DNA of 64,000 nt from Mycobacteroides chelonae CCUG 47445 (GTDB lineage: Bacteria > Actinomycetota > Actinomycetes > Mycobacteriales > Mycobacteriaceae). The first letter of the stretch is position 1. The number at the start of each line of letters is the position of its first letter. The notes beneath the pieces are model-generated. The model searched no databases, had not been told where the DNA came from, and was given only the letters and a program-made list of their open reading frames with translations. Shown here piece after piece: positions 41,121 to 49,843 of the stretch. The position numbers and the translations under genes are program-made. The stretch is from positions 1,550,001 to 1,614,000 of the forward strand of contig NZ_CP007220.1 in NCBI RefSeq assembly GCF_001632805.1, written 5' to 3'.

Positions 41121-42008
41121 CTAGCCTTCTATGACCTTCTGGTCGAGGACCCGCTTGGACGGCACCATGATGATCGACTTGGAGTTGTCACGATCGCGGT
41201 AGGCCGACTCCAGGATGGACGGGATGCTCTCGAGCTTGCCGTGCACGCTCATCAGCTGCTCCAGAATTGAGATGCGCTGCTGGCCAACCTCTTCCACGGA
41301 GCGGCGGGCCTGGTCCAGGCGGCGCTCGATCTGCTCGTCGGCCAGACGCAGGCGGCGGTCAGCTTCTTCCTTGGCGTCGGCAAGGCGCTTCTCGCACTCG
41401 GCCTGGGTTCCGCGCCGCTGCTCGTCGACGGCTGACTGGGTCTCCGTCCGCAGCTTGGTCAGCTCCTCGTCCAGTTCGGTTTCCGCCTTTTCGCGCCGCT
41501 TGGTCTCGGCGGCACGCAGCCGCTCGGACTCGCTGACGGCCTGGGCGACAATCTGATTGGCTTCCTCGCGGGCGCGGGCCATCACCTCGGTGTATTCGGT
41601 CTCCAACGCGCTCTGCCGGGCCGCCATGTCGGCCAGCATTTCTTTGTGCTTGGTGCGCATGGCCTCCGCGTCGGACTTGGCCGAGGCAACCAGGGCTGCG
41701 GACTCGGTGCGCGCCTCATTCTGCATCTCGGAGACCTCGTCGACCGCGATGCGCAGCATCTTGGCCATCCTGTCGGTCATGGCGTGCGCCGAGGGGGAGG
41801 TGTCGCTGAGGTTGGACACCTCATCCTTGAGTGAGCCGATCTGCTTGGTGGCGTCCTCAAGTCGGCTCTTGAGCGTCTCGACGTCGTTCAGCCCGGACTG
41901 GTGCATGATCGTCAGCCGGCTGATGTACTCGTTCACCTCAATGGGGTCGTACCCGTTGCGGGTGCGGGTGAAGTTCCGAGTGGACTCGTTGGTGGTGGTC
42001 GCGGTCAC
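41121..42008 (-). CDS. DivIVA-domain coiled-coil protein
   Basis: This 295-residue protein begins VTATTTNESTRNFTRTRNGYDPIEVNEYISRL, a short DivIVA-like lipid-contact region (RNGYDPIEVNEYI). A very long coiled coil rich in Glu/Ala/Arg (~60-265) and a short basic tail follow. Such proteins mark poles and septa in mycobacteria (Wag31, SepIVA). GTG 42008 with AAGGGG upstream fits better than an earlier ATG. A role in cell growth is inferred. Confidence 0.75.
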   Translation of the reverse strand: MTATTTNESTRNFTRTRNGYDPIEVNEYISRLTIMHQSGLNDVETLKSRLEDATKQIGSLKDEVSNLSDTSPSAHAMTDRMAKMLRIAVDEVSEMQNEARTESAALVASAKSDAEAMRTKHKEMLADMAARQSALETEYTEVMARAREEANQIVAQAVSESERLRAAETKRREKAETELDEELTKLRTETQSAVDEQRRGTQAECEKRLADAKEEADRRLRLADEQIERRLDQARRSVEEVGQQRISILEQLMSVHGKLESIPSILESAYRDRDNSKSIIMVPSKRVLDQKVIEG

Positions 42009-42427
42009 TGGTACCCCTTGGAAACAGGTGCGGAAAGAGTGGATGGACGTTAGCCCGCGAAGAGTATGACACGCGTTACCAGTTCTCGTATACACCTGTT
42101 GGTAAAGACTGGGTCATGACGTAACCAGATTTGTCATCACTCGACGTGCCTGGTCATAGCACCAATATTGATCGGAACGTTCAGGATTTCATCGGCATCA
42201 GCATGCGGGTAGAAGGTTTCCTGCGGTCGCGATGCTCTGTATTCATGATTAGCTGACGGCTTCTGGCGGCAGTCACTGTCGACGTGCACTTTTGGAGCCT
42301 GTCGGTTTGCCATGGATCGTGTAATGAAACGTATCGCCTACACGGGGCGTTTCCTGAAATCGATCTTGATCGCTTAATCCCAGGTAGCGATGGCGCGAAT
42401 TACCCGATCGCGGTATGGGTTACCGGG
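42009..42427. other. Intergenic region, nothing recognised
   Basis: This 419-bp stretch holds the promoter side of the coiled-coil gene and no convincing ORF, RNA or repeat. Confidence 0.4.
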
Positions 42428-42784
42428 CTAGCGGCGGGGGTGTGATCGTGCCGCGGCCGTATCGCGGACCAGGAGGAAGAACGGAACCGCGGTGCCCGCT
42501 CCGACGCCGAATGTCACCAGGACGGAGGCCGCCCACCACCGGAGAATGCCGAGCCGACGGGCTTCGGAGAACGCCCAGGCCTGAAACGCAGTACCCATCA
42601 GATAGGTATCGGAGTAAATGAACCGGATGGCGGGCAATGGCGCCTTGCTCGGCGGCTTGAAGAAGTCCGCTGCTGCTTTCCGCAGCCCATGCTTACTGGC
42701 ATATGGCCATGCGATCGAGTTCTGTATGACAAAGGCGATGAGGGTGGTCGCAAGGAGGATCCCGTGACTTCGGTCTGTTCTCAT
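42428..42784 (-). CDS. DUF2834-family membrane protein
   Basis: This ~118-residue protein (from Met at 42784) has about three membrane segments (LLATTLIAFVIQNSIAWPYA; TYLMGTAFQAWAFSE; WWAASVLVTFGVGAGTAVPFFLLV). The conserved patch TYLMGTAFQAWAFSEARRLGILRWW is the mark of DUF2834. The function of the family is unknown. Core gene between two tRNA loci. Start slightly uncertain. Confidence 0.7.
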   Translation of the reverse strand: MRTDRSHGILLATTLIAFVIQNSIAWPYASKHGLRKAAADFFKPPSKAPLPAIRFIYSDTYLMGTAFQAWAFSEARRLGILRWWAASVLVTFGVGAGTAVPFFLLVRDTAAARSHPRR

Positions 42785-42840
42785 CGCTGCAGTGTCACCT
42801 GTCGGCGGCCAGCGTTTCAGGCGATCTGGGCCCAATAAAA

Positions 42841-42876
42841 CGGAATCGCCGCCTACTTGCGTAGACGGCGATTCCG
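42841..42876 (-). terminator. Terminator of the tRNA-His locus
   Basis: On the minus strand an 11-bp GC-rich stem (42841-42851 with 42866-42876), extended by CTAC/GTAG after one mismatch, is followed by TTTTATT. It directly follows the tRNA-His 3' fragment. Confidence 0.85.
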
Positions 42877-42879
42877 AAA

Positions 42880-42933
42880 TGGGGTGGCTGACGGGACTCG
42901 AACCCGCGACAGCCAGGATCGCAACCTGACTGC
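42880..42933 (-). other. tRNA-His 3' half, att site of the right-hand element
   Basis: Reading leftward from about 42933: anticodon arm TCAGG TTGCGAT CCTGG, T arm GCGGGTTCGAGTCCCGT, acceptor CAGCCAC with discriminator C and encoded CCA. The C73 discriminator and acceptor sequence identify tRNA-His. The D arm and 5' acceptor are missing, and the anticodon reads GCG where GTG is expected. It sits 65 bp before an integrase, so it is the leftover half at an integration boundary. Confidence 0.8.
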
Positions 42934-43054
42934 TAAAAATCCATATTGATACAGGTAGATCTAGGTAAAAAGGATGTTGGCACGCAACCTAAAGCCGGAC
43001 ATATGTGGACACAAAACCCCACTTCGTTATGTCTGTGCGTTGCATTAAGGTTGC
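42921..43054. repeat. GCAACCT repeats around the att site (possible integrase arm sites)
   Basis: GCAACCT occurs at 42921-42927 (inside the tRNA fragment) and 42984-42990; its reverse complement AGGTTGC at 43048-43054, just before the integrase start. Spacing of ~60 bp and location fit arm-type integrase sites, which could also let the integrase repress itself. Inference. Confidence 0.45.
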
Positions 43055-43058
43055 AACT

Positions 43059-44189
43059 ATGGCGACTAAGAAAGCGACTAGGCGCAGGTCGTGGGGGACT
43101 CTCAGGGTCATGCGGAATGGGCGCATCCAAGCGTCGTACCTCGGAGAGAACGGCACAAGGTACTACGCAGCCCACACGTTCGGCGCAAAAATTGATGCCG
43201 AGGGCTGGCTGGCGGACGAGCGCAAGCTGATCGAAATGGGGGAGTGGTCACCGCCAGATACCCGAGCGTTGGCAAGAGCTGCGGCCTCGGTCACACTGCG
43301 CGAATATTCGGAGCAGTGGCTCCCTCATCGTGATCTTGCGCCCAAGACTCGTGCGCTCTACCGCGATCTACTCAAGGGGCGCATACTGCCGGATCTGGGT
43401 GACAACGCTATGCGGGACATTAGTTCGCAGGATGTCAGGGTGTGGTGGGCCGAACTATCGAACAAGGCAACGCCAACTCGGAACACTCATGCCTACCAGC
43501 TCCTCAAGACGATGTTCAACACTGCCCTAGCCGACCGCGTAGTTTCCGAGAACCCTTGCCAGAGCAAGGTTGCCGGTAGACCGCCGAAGCCCCGGACTGT
43601 CGAGTCACTGACTCCCGTCGAGCTGCAGAAGGTCGCTGAAGCATGCCCGGAAGAGTATCGAGTTGCCGTCTCGGTGGCGTCGTGGTGTGGCCTGCGCTTT
43701 GGAGAATTAATTGAATTGCGCCGCAAAGATATTCACTCTTCGAAGAGTTCGACGATTATCAAAGTGCGCCGACAGGCAACGCGTGTTGACAACAAGCTCG
43801 TTGTTGGCCCGCCGAAAACCGACGCAGGTGTCCGTGATGTCACGGTTCCTCCACACGTCGCGAAACTTCTTGGAGAACACATGTCGCGCTACACAGGGCG
43901 CGGCCCGGAGGCGTTCGTCTTTACTACAACTCGCGGTCAAAGGCTTTCGGCAACCGCATTCACGAAGTCAGTCAAGAAGGGTTTTGCTTCGGTGGGTAAG
44001 CCCGGCATGCGCGTTCATGACCTTCGGCATGTAGGGGCAACCATGGCCGCGCAAGCTGGGGCGACGACGAAGGAACTGATGGCAAGGATTGGTCATTCCA
44101 GCGTTAACGCGAGCATGCGGTATCAGATCGCAGCGCAAGACCGCGACCGGCAGATCGCGGAGGCGTTGTCCCGCATGGCAGAGGCATAG
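43059..44189 (+). CDS. Tyrosine recombinase (integrase)
   Basis: This 376-residue site-specific recombinase starts at ATG 43059 with AAGG 8-11 nt upstream; earlier starts add an unlikely tail. It has a basic N-terminus (MATKKATRRRSWGTLRVMRNG), a SAM-like core-binding domain (SEQWLPHRDLAPKTRALYRDLL), and a catalytic domain with Arg in CGLRFGEL (~212), HDLR in VHDLRHVGAT (~319-322), His in RIGHSSVN (~345) and the nucleophile Tyr in MRYQIA (~354). It reads away from the tRNA-His fragment into the element. Confidence 0.93.
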   Translation: MATKKATRRRSWGTLRVMRNGRIQASYLGENGTRYYAAHTFGAKIDAEGWLADERKLIEMGEWSPPDTRALARAAASVTLREYSEQWLPHRDLAPKTRALYRDLLKGRILPDLGDNAMRDISSQDVRVWWAELSNKATPTRNTHAYQLLKTMFNTALADRVVSENPCQSKVAGRPPKPRTVESLTPVELQKVAEACPEEYRVAVSVASWCGLRFGELIELRRKDIHSSKSSTIIKVRRQATRVDNKLVVGPPKTDAGVRDVTVPPHVAKLLGEHMSRYTGRGPEAFVFTTTRGQRLSATAFTKSVKKGFASVGKPGMRVHDLRHVGATMAAQAGATTKELMARIGHSSVNASMRYQIAAQDRDRQIAEALSRMAEA

Positions 44190-44218
44190 CTATTCGTCTC
44201 GCTGAGTTGTTGGTGGAT

Positions 44219-44674
44219 TTACGAGCGCCGGTTCCGTCGCCCAAGAGGGTCGAAATTGAAAGCTTCTTGGGATGCGTCCATCTCATCCTCCGTCATGCCT
44301 CTGGTTATACGCGGCACACCTTCGATTCGCGGCGTAGCCGGTGTTTCGGTAGCGCGAGAAGGAGATGACTGTAAGTGATTAAAAATCATTGATACGTAGG
44401 AGTTTTCAGTAATTTGAGCCTGGATCTGTTGTATCTGTTTCAGCGCATCGGCGATTGCGATACGCTGTGCTTCGCGGATGGCTCGCCCTAACTCATGCGC
44501 AGGCATTGTCCTGGCTCGGTCATCGAGATACATGTTGCTGATTGCGCCGTCGCCGATGACCTCGATCTTGACCCATCCTCCTGCCGATTCGCCGTGACCG
44601 CGTACCTGTGCGACAGATTGATTGACCTGAGCGGCGGTCCGCATCAAGTCATCAAGGCCAGCTTCGGGATTCAT
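44219..44674 (-). CDS. YbaB/EbfC-like protein, last gene of a WXG operon
   Basis: The 151-residue protein has a YbaB/EbfC-like core (LDDLMRTAAQVNQSVAQVRG ... VKIEVIGDGAISNMYLDDRARTM) followed by a helical and acidic C-terminus. YbaB-like proteins bind DNA, but this subtype is frequent in actinobacterial operons with WXG100 cargo, where its role is unknown. It lies 6 nt after the lipoprotein gene in a four-gene leftward operon. Confidence 0.65.
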   Translation of the reverse strand: MNPEAGLDDLMRTAAQVNQSVAQVRGHGESAGGWVKIEVIGDGAISNMYLDDRARTMPAHELGRAIREAQRIAIADALKQIQQIQAQITENSYVSMIFNHLQSSPSRATETPATPRIEGVPRITRGMTEDEMDASQEAFNFDPLGRRNRRS

Positions 44675-44680
44675 TGGGGT

Positions 44681-45229
44681 TTACTTCTTTGCTGCGGGCA
44701 GACGGCAGCCTGTGCTGCCGGAAATCAGGGCTGCTTTCTGGGAGCCGATTCTTACTGCAGTCCCGGTCTCGTTGTACAACCGGACATCGTGATTGTTCGG
44801 TGAGTCCTGGAGGGTTTCTACGCTGGTTGCGCCGAGTGCTGCTGCTGCCTTCTTGGCGATCTCGAAGATCTGTCGCCAGTGTTCTTCAGGGATCGGGGTA
44901 CTCGATATGTAGTTCGGCATCAGGATTAGCTCTCCTTGTGATTGCTCGTATGGAGGGTTGCATCCACCACGGCTTGGCTCGCGGTTCCACTTCCAAGTTA
45001 GTTCTGGCGTGATGGCTGTAACCTGCGCTCCGATCTCCTCGATTAACGAAGTAAGTTGAGTGTGGGTTTCTTCAAGCGATGGCAAGGCTGCGAGATTGGC
45101 TGCTGCCTTTGTCGCATCGGTGGGATCGGTTGGCTTGTAAGGGGTCTCCATGTGGCATCCTGTCGTTAATAGGATTGTCGAAGCAACGAGGAATCCAGTT
45201 GCCTTGTGGCTGAATCGGTATCGAGTCAT
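44681..45229 (-). CDS. LppA-like lipoprotein
   Basis: The 182-residue protein has a lipobox LTTGC (signal MTRYRFSHKATGFLVASTIL) and a mature part that resembles mycobacterial LppA/LppB (WKWNREPSRGGCNPPYEQSQGELI, then MPNYISSTPIPEEHWRQIF). Two further Cys may form a disulfide. Position right after a WXG-DUF1023 effector gene allows an immunity or surface-partner role (inference). The family function is unknown. Confidence 0.7.
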   Translation of the reverse strand: MTRYRFSHKATGFLVASTILLTTGCHMETPYKPTDPTDATKAAANLAALPSLEETHTQLTSLIEEIGAQVTAITPELTWKWNREPSRGGCNPPYEQSQGELILMPNYISSTPIPEEHWRQIFEIAKKAAAALGATSVETLQDSPNNHDVRLYNETGTAVRIGSQKAALISGSTGCRLPAAKK

Positions 45230-45238
45230 TGATTGCGA

Positions 45239-47080
45239 TTACCTTTGGTGAATTGCGTTTTGTTCGGCGAGCCCGGAGATTACTGCAGCGATGTTGTAGC
45301 CGGTGGTTCTTAGTTCACCGTTGCTTCCCAGTCGAGGGTAGTCGCTATGCCCAGACGCGGCGTCGAGATGGCGTCCATCCGGGGTGATAAAGGCTGTGGT
45401 GTCGAGATGGGTGAAGTTGAGATTGGTGGCAGGGTTGGGGCCAAAGTCGCCGAGCCCCATGACATCAGAGCCCCAGAAAATAGCTGGTAGTAGTGGCGTC
45501 GCGTGACCGTATTTCGGCCCGTCGTACACCCACTGGATAGGGTCATCAGGGGTTTCCATGGTGAAGACGTGACCAGGCTGAACTCCGAGTTCTCCGGGCG
45601 TGGTTGCTTCGATGCCAGGTGAGCCATAGAAGATGGCATCGGTGATGCCGTGATTTCCGGGTTCTTGCAACGCGAGTCCGGTAGTCAAGGAGCCGTAGGA
45701 ATGTCCGACGGCAGTCATGTGGGCGGGGTCGCCTTGGTGAGTGTTGGCTAGACCGTCATAGAAGCGGGCCAAACTGCGCGCGCCGTCTTTGGCTTGTTCG
45801 TCGTGCATGACTTCCCAAGCGCCTGTTGCGTTATCGCCAAGGCCTTGTTTGTCGTTGATCTGTGGCGGGTCATATCCAATCCACGCGACGGTCGCGACTG
45901 ACTCGTTGCTTCGACCGGCGAGGTCGAGCTGCTTACCGGCCTCATTCCGCAGGTTCATACCTTCATCGCTCATGCCGCCGATCGCGTCACGGACCGTGGT
46001 GTTGATACCGGGAGTGGTGACGGAGACGTGATCGGCGGTATCGGGATTCCCGTTGGCCACTGCGGCATGCGCTTGTCGCCCAGCTTGGGTGTCCATGACC
46101 ATCAGGTAGCGGTCAGGCTTGTCACGCACCGCTTTGTCGGTCGCTTGCAGGTCGGGTAGGTATTTGGCGCGGTGGGTGGCATCGCCGAGTTGTCTTTGCC
46201 AAGCTTCGTAATCCATACGGTCTTTAGAAATACCGCCAACCATGGTTTCCGGAATGTTCTTGCCTGCCGCCCAATCCGGGTGCTGCGCTTTCAGCGCGTC
46301 AACTTGGGCGGCTGCGGTGGTAGCGCGACCAAGTTCGTCGTCAAGTTTCATGCGGTTGAAACGGTCTCTGTCGACAGTGGGCATGTTGTCGTTGTTCCCG
46401 ATGTACTGGTCGTGCACGTACATCTCGTTCTTCTCGCCTTCGGATAGCGAATTCCACCAGTCCTTAAAGGCTTTCGCGTCCTCGGGTGGCTTTGCCTTGC
46501 CGTTGAGGATGTCGTCGGCCAACGTGGATGCGGGGGTGGCGTCTGGGTCGCGTATCAGTGATTCCATTTCGGCGATTTCGCCGTTGATAGCTGCCTCGGC
46601 GGCGGTATCTAGCTCGTCGAATAGATGCAGCGCTGGAATCAGGCGTGCTTCAAAGGCTTTGGCCTTCTCGTTGGCTTGGTTCTGCAACAACAGATATGCG
46701 GTGGGGTCGGTGACCACATATTTCAAGTCCGGAGCTTTGACGTGTCCGTCATCGGAGACGGTGCAACCAGTCCCCATGGCATCGTCGGCAGTACCGAGTG
46801 CATTAGTCCGTGCGCTCGATAGCGCGCGTACTCCATCTTTGATGGCTTGTTCCTGCGAGGTGATGGCGTCAACGATGTGTGTCCCCGCTAGATGTTCGGT
46901 CAAAGTTTTGATTGATGCTGCGGCGGCGGCTTCGCCTTTCCAGTCGGCAGTGGCGGACTGGACGTTGTACTTCATGGTGTCCAGTTGCGCCTTGAATGAT
47001 TCCTTGACCTGCGCCAGATCGTAGGCAGCGGTGGTGACTAGCTCAGGTTTCATCGCCCGCAACTGAGAAATCAGCACCAT
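45239..47080 (-). CDS. WXG-domain protein with DUF1023 alpha/beta hydrolase
   Basis: The 613-residue protein has an N-terminal WXG-type helical hairpin with ADWKGEAAAAAS (near 47-51), a helical middle, and a C-terminal DUF1023 alpha/beta-hydrolase. The hydrolase has nucleophile Ser in AVGHSYGSLTTG, an upstream strand VATVAWIGYDPPQ, and His probably in AASGHSDYPR. Proteins of this plan are likely secreted by type VII systems with the small partner encoded 6 nt upstream. A lipase/esterase toxin role is possible; the substrate is unknown. Confidence 0.8.
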   Translation of the reverse strand: MVLISQLRAMKPELVTTAAYDLAQVKESFKAQLDTMKYNVQSATADWKGEAAAAASIKTLTEHLAGTHIVDAITSQEQAIKDGVRALSSARTNALGTADDAMGTGCTVSDDGHVKAPDLKYVVTDPTAYLLLQNQANEKAKAFEARLIPALHLFDELDTAAEAAINGEIAEMESLIRDPDATPASTLADDILNGKAKPPEDAKAFKDWWNSLSEGEKNEMYVHDQYIGNNDNMPTVDRDRFNRMKLDDELGRATTAAAQVDALKAQHPDWAAGKNIPETMVGGISKDRMDYEAWQRQLGDATHRAKYLPDLQATDKAVRDKPDRYLMVMDTQAGRQAHAAVANGNPDTADHVSVTTPGINTTVRDAIGGMSDEGMNLRNEAGKQLDLAGRSNESVATVAWIGYDPPQINDKQGLGDNATGAWEVMHDEQAKDGARSLARFYDGLANTHQGDPAHMTAVGHSYGSLTTGLALQEPGNHGITDAIFYGSPGIEATTPGELGVQPGHVFTMETPDDPIQWVYDGPKYGHATPLLPAIFWGSDVMGLGDFGPNPATNLNFTHLDTTAFITPDGRHLDAASGHSDYPRLGSNGELRTTGYNIAAVISGLAEQNAIHQR

Positions 47081-47086
47081 CGCGGG

Positions 47087-47395
47087 TTACCGCCCGTTCC
47101 CGTAATCGTGCAGTTGCGCGGCGAAGGCTTGCTCCTGGGTCTCGTAATCCAGGGAGGTATCCCACGCGGCGTGCTGCATACGGGTGATCTGCCCGCCTAT
47201 CGACTTGAAAGCCCGTCCATTCGGATCACCCAAGCGCGCGACGGCGGCGGCGAACTTCGATCCCGGCATCGCCGACTCTGCCTCACGCACCGAGGCCGCA
47301 GCGTCGATATTGTTGATGTTGTTGGCCCGATACGACAACTCGCTGGCTAACGAACGTAACTTGTCAGTGTCGGCGCGCAATGCCGGTTTCCCCAC
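47087..47395 (-). CDS. WXG100-like small protein, 102 aa
   Basis: The protein is a helical hairpin (TDKLRSLASELSYRANNINNID ... DPNGRAFKSIGGQITRMQHAAW), the size of WXG100 partners, although a canonical WxG is absent. It is the first gene of the leftward operon and probably dimerises with the N-terminal WXG region of the next protein. Divergent from the 47589 gene; the 193-bp gap between them should hold both promoters. Confidence 0.65.
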   Translation of the reverse strand: MGKPALRADTDKLRSLASELSYRANNINNIDAAASVREAESAMPGSKFAAAVARLGDPNGRAFKSIGGQITRMQHAAWDTSLDYETQEQAFAAQLHDYGNGR

Positions 47396-47588
47396 TTCAA
47401 CCCCTCACAATCGCAGACTTTGCAGGTCACGGTACGACGCCAGCCAAGTGCTGGCAAGCATTCATCCCCAACGGAAGATTCACAGGAAAACTTCCGAAAA
47501 CATGGAACCGAACATGAGGTTCGTGCGTCGGAGTTAGTTATAGGGCAAGTTCTACGCTAATGAATTTGTGACGGAAGGGTAGGCGTCG

Positions 47589-47960
47589 ATGACCGGTGAG
47601 TCCGGGTTGAAGATGGGCGAGTTGCACCTGGTAGACCGGGCGGCGGGCCGCGTCGCTGACGAGTTCCGCAAAGCACTCCCTCAGCTTGAAGACCTGCGGC
47701 GGTGGGTAATGAGTCTTGATACGGATATGGGCATGGGGGCTTGCCGGGAGGGCGAGACCTGGAACGCGATCATGGCGCAGGTGATACAAGGGTCGGACGG
47801 ATCGGTGGTGGCTGCTATCGACGCCTTGATCGAGCGGGTGACGAAGATGGCGGAGTGGGCCGAGAGCGCGCAAAAGGAGTATGACGAAACCGAGCACCGC
47901 AATGCTGAGGCATATCCCAAACTCGATCCGCGCGGGGCATACCCGGCCATCCCGGCCTAA
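47589..47960 (+). CDS. WXG/ESX-type helical protein, 123 aa
   Basis: The ATG follows GGAAGGG. The 123-residue protein is helical with an acidic middle (LEDLRRWVMSLDTDMGMGACREGETWNAIMAQV) and a C-terminal coiled-coil-like segment. It leads a rightward set (this gene, a DUF3558-like lipoprotein, a Gly-rich WXG protein). The place opposite a WXG operon and the layout suggest a type VII substrate or chaperone; there is no strong motif. Confidence 0.6.
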   Translation: MTGESGLKMGELHLVDRAAGRVADEFRKALPQLEDLRRWVMSLDTDMGMGACREGETWNAIMAQVIQGSDGSVVAAIDALIERVTKMAEWAESAQKEYDETEHRNAEAYPKLDPRGAYPAIPA

Positions 47961-47973
47961 GGTGACGAGTCGT

Positions 47974-48594
47974 ATGCGAGCCTTCCTGACGGTGGTCGTT
48001 GCTACCGGGTTGTGCCTAGTGGCGGCTGCATGCTCGGGTGACGTGACAGGCACGCCGGTAGCCGGATCGTCATCGGCCACTTCGTCATCCCTTGGCGCCC
48101 CGGGTCCGTTATCTGGAGTATCGCCGCCAACCACGGCGGCACCGAACCCCAACGTCACCGCGACGAAATTCGACGGTTGTGCCTCGGTCACTGATGCCGA
48201 AGCCGGGTCATGGGCGCTCGACCCGGCCAGCAAAGTAGATCTAGAGGGCAAGTTGTTCTCTCAGAACGGACGAGGCTGCGCGTGGAGCGGCGTACCAGAG
48301 GGGGAATCGCACGTTCCGCGCTGGTATTTGAAGGTGTACGCCATTGATGGGTCGTTGTCGCAGTGGGACAAGCCGGTCGCCCGTTATGACCGGCAGGAAA
48401 AGATCACGATTGGTTCGCGCACGGGGTGGCTTTTACACAATGTGAATCAGGCGATTTGTTCGGTGGCTCTACCGTCACAGAACGGGATCGCCACTGTGCA
48501 GGTCGATTTGAACAGCGAGTTGACCAAGGCGCGGTATGACCAGTGCCCGCTGGCGGTGCAGATCGCCACCACAGTTGAGCCGAGAATCCCGTAA
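47974..48594 (+). CDS. DUF3558-like lipoprotein
   Basis: ATG 47974 begins MRAFLTVVVATGLCLVAAAC, a lipoprotein signal with lipobox VAAAC. A Ser/Pro/Thr linker follows, then a domain with KFDGCASVTDAEAGSWALD, GRGCAWSG, and a late CSVAL and QCPLAV, the Cys pattern of DUF3558 lipoproteins of actinobacteria. It starts 13 nt after the preceding stop; an earlier in-frame start would lose the signal. Surface-anchored; function unknown. Confidence 0.7.
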   Translation: MRAFLTVVVATGLCLVAAACSGDVTGTPVAGSSSATSSSLGAPGPLSGVSPPTTAAPNPNVTATKFDGCASVTDAEAGSWALDPASKVDLEGKLFSQNGRGCAWSGVPEGESHVPRWYLKVYAIDGSLSQWDKPVARYDRQEKITIGSRTGWLLHNVNQAICSVALPSQNGIATVQVDLNSELTKARYDQCPLAVQIATTVEPRIP

Positions 48595-48631
48595 AGCTAA
48601 GCGGATAAATAGATTTCGAGAGGGGTAGTTG

Positions 48632-49843
48632 ATGGGTAAGCATTCTGCGCAGCCTGAGGATTGGTATTCGCGTAACCATCAGAACATCTACGATATCGCG
48701 CAAGGGTTTCAAAGCGGCAAGGTCGGCTCGCTGGCGCAGAATGTGAATGGCACAGCCGACAAACTGTACGAGATCATGAACACGCTCGGGCAGAACGTCC
48801 AAAAGATTCTTGGCAATGATTGGCGCGGCTTGGCTGCTCAAACTGGGCAGGAAAAGTGTACCGAATTCTTCCAAAAGACGGATCAAGGGGTTATCGACAA
48901 GGTTCGCGACATCGGCAAGGCTTTGCCGCCGGTCGGGTCGGCGATGGATGCGGCCAAATCGTCTATCCAGCCACCGATGTCCACAGAAACATACCGGATG
49001 GGCAAGACGATGGGCTTGTCCGACAGCGACATGCAGAAGAAGGCTGCCGAGGATCAAGAGCACGCCCGCTATCAGATGACTAGCTCGTTCAGCCAGCCCG
49101 CCGTGGACGCCAGCGGCCATGTCGAGGATGTTTCGGACCCCACCCAGGGAACTGCAGGACCGGCGCCGGTCTCAACAAGCAATGCCGGTGGCGGCTCCGG
49201 TGGCGGCGCGGTGTCCAAAAACCTTGGGCAAGTTGATGATCAGCTCAAGAACCTCGATGGTGCGGGTAAGACCAGCCCGGCATTCGATCGGGGCATGGGC
49301 GAGGGTCAGGGCGCCGGTCAAGGGCAAGGCGCTGGTGCCCCTAGTGGAGGTTCTGGCGGTGGCAGCGGGTCCGGTGGTCCTGGAAGTGGTTCGGGCGCTG
49401 GCGGTTCCGGTAGTGGCCTCGGCGGGCGCGGTGTGGCGGCTCTCAACGATGGTTACCTGACCCGCCCGTCGTCATGGATGCAGGACCCGCTTGGCCGGGG
49501 CAACGGTAGCGGCGGTTCGGGTTCGGCCAGTGGCGGATCACTGCGTGGCGGTCTGCCTCCGGGTGCCAATCCCGGTGCCGGACAACCGGGCAGTGGCGGG
49601 GTAAATCCGAGCGGAATAAGCAGCTCGGGTGTGCGTGGTGCGGGCCCGATGGGCATGATGGGTGCTGGCGGCGCCGGTCACGGCAAGGGTGGCAAAGACG
49701 ACGAGGGCGAACACAAGATCCCGAAATTCTTGGTCAATATGGAGAACACCGAACGCCTTGTCGGCCCCATCAAGCCCGCTTCGCCTGCGGTGATCGGGGA
49801 CTGGGACGCCCACGAACGCGAAGACCCGGACTTTCGGCAATGA
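48632..49843 (+). CDS. WXG-like protein with Gly-rich linker and conserved C-terminal tail
   Basis: The start is ATG 48632 (AGAGGGGTAG upstream; a TTG directly before it is less likely). Residues ~1-100 form a WXG-type domain with DWRGLAAQTGQEK. A Gly/Ser/Gln-rich disordered linker covers ~170-330. The last ~45 residues (KFLVNMENTERLVGPIKPASPAVIGDWD) look conserved among actinobacterial type VII substrates. It probably is a secreted cargo or PPE/EspB-like surface protein. A 41-residue ORF overlaps its end. Confidence 0.7.
   Translation: MGKHSAQPEDWYSRNHQNIYDIAQGFQSGKVGSLAQNVNGTADKLYEIMNTLGQNVQKILGNDWRGLAAQTGQEKCTEFFQKTDQGVIDKVRDIGKALPPVGSAMDAAKSSIQPPMSTETYRMGKTMGLSDSDMQKKAAEDQEHARYQMTSSFSQPAVDASGHVEDVSDPTQGTAGPAPVSTSNAGGGSGGGAVSKNLGQVDDQLKNLDGAGKTSPAFDRGMGEGQGAGQGQGAGAPSGGSGGGSGSGGPGSGSGAGGSGSGLGGRGVAALNDGYLTRPSSWMQDPLGRGNGSGGSGSASGGSLRGGLPPGANPGAGQPGSGGVNPSGISSSGVRGAGPMGMMGAGGAGHGKGGKDDEGEHKIPKFLVNMENTERLVGPIKPASPAVIGDWDAHEREDPDFRQ

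Noticed and set aside
42880..42960. A complete tRNA with Arg-type GCG anticodon
   Set aside because: D arm and 5' acceptor strand are absent, and the acceptor/discriminator identify a broken tRNA-His.
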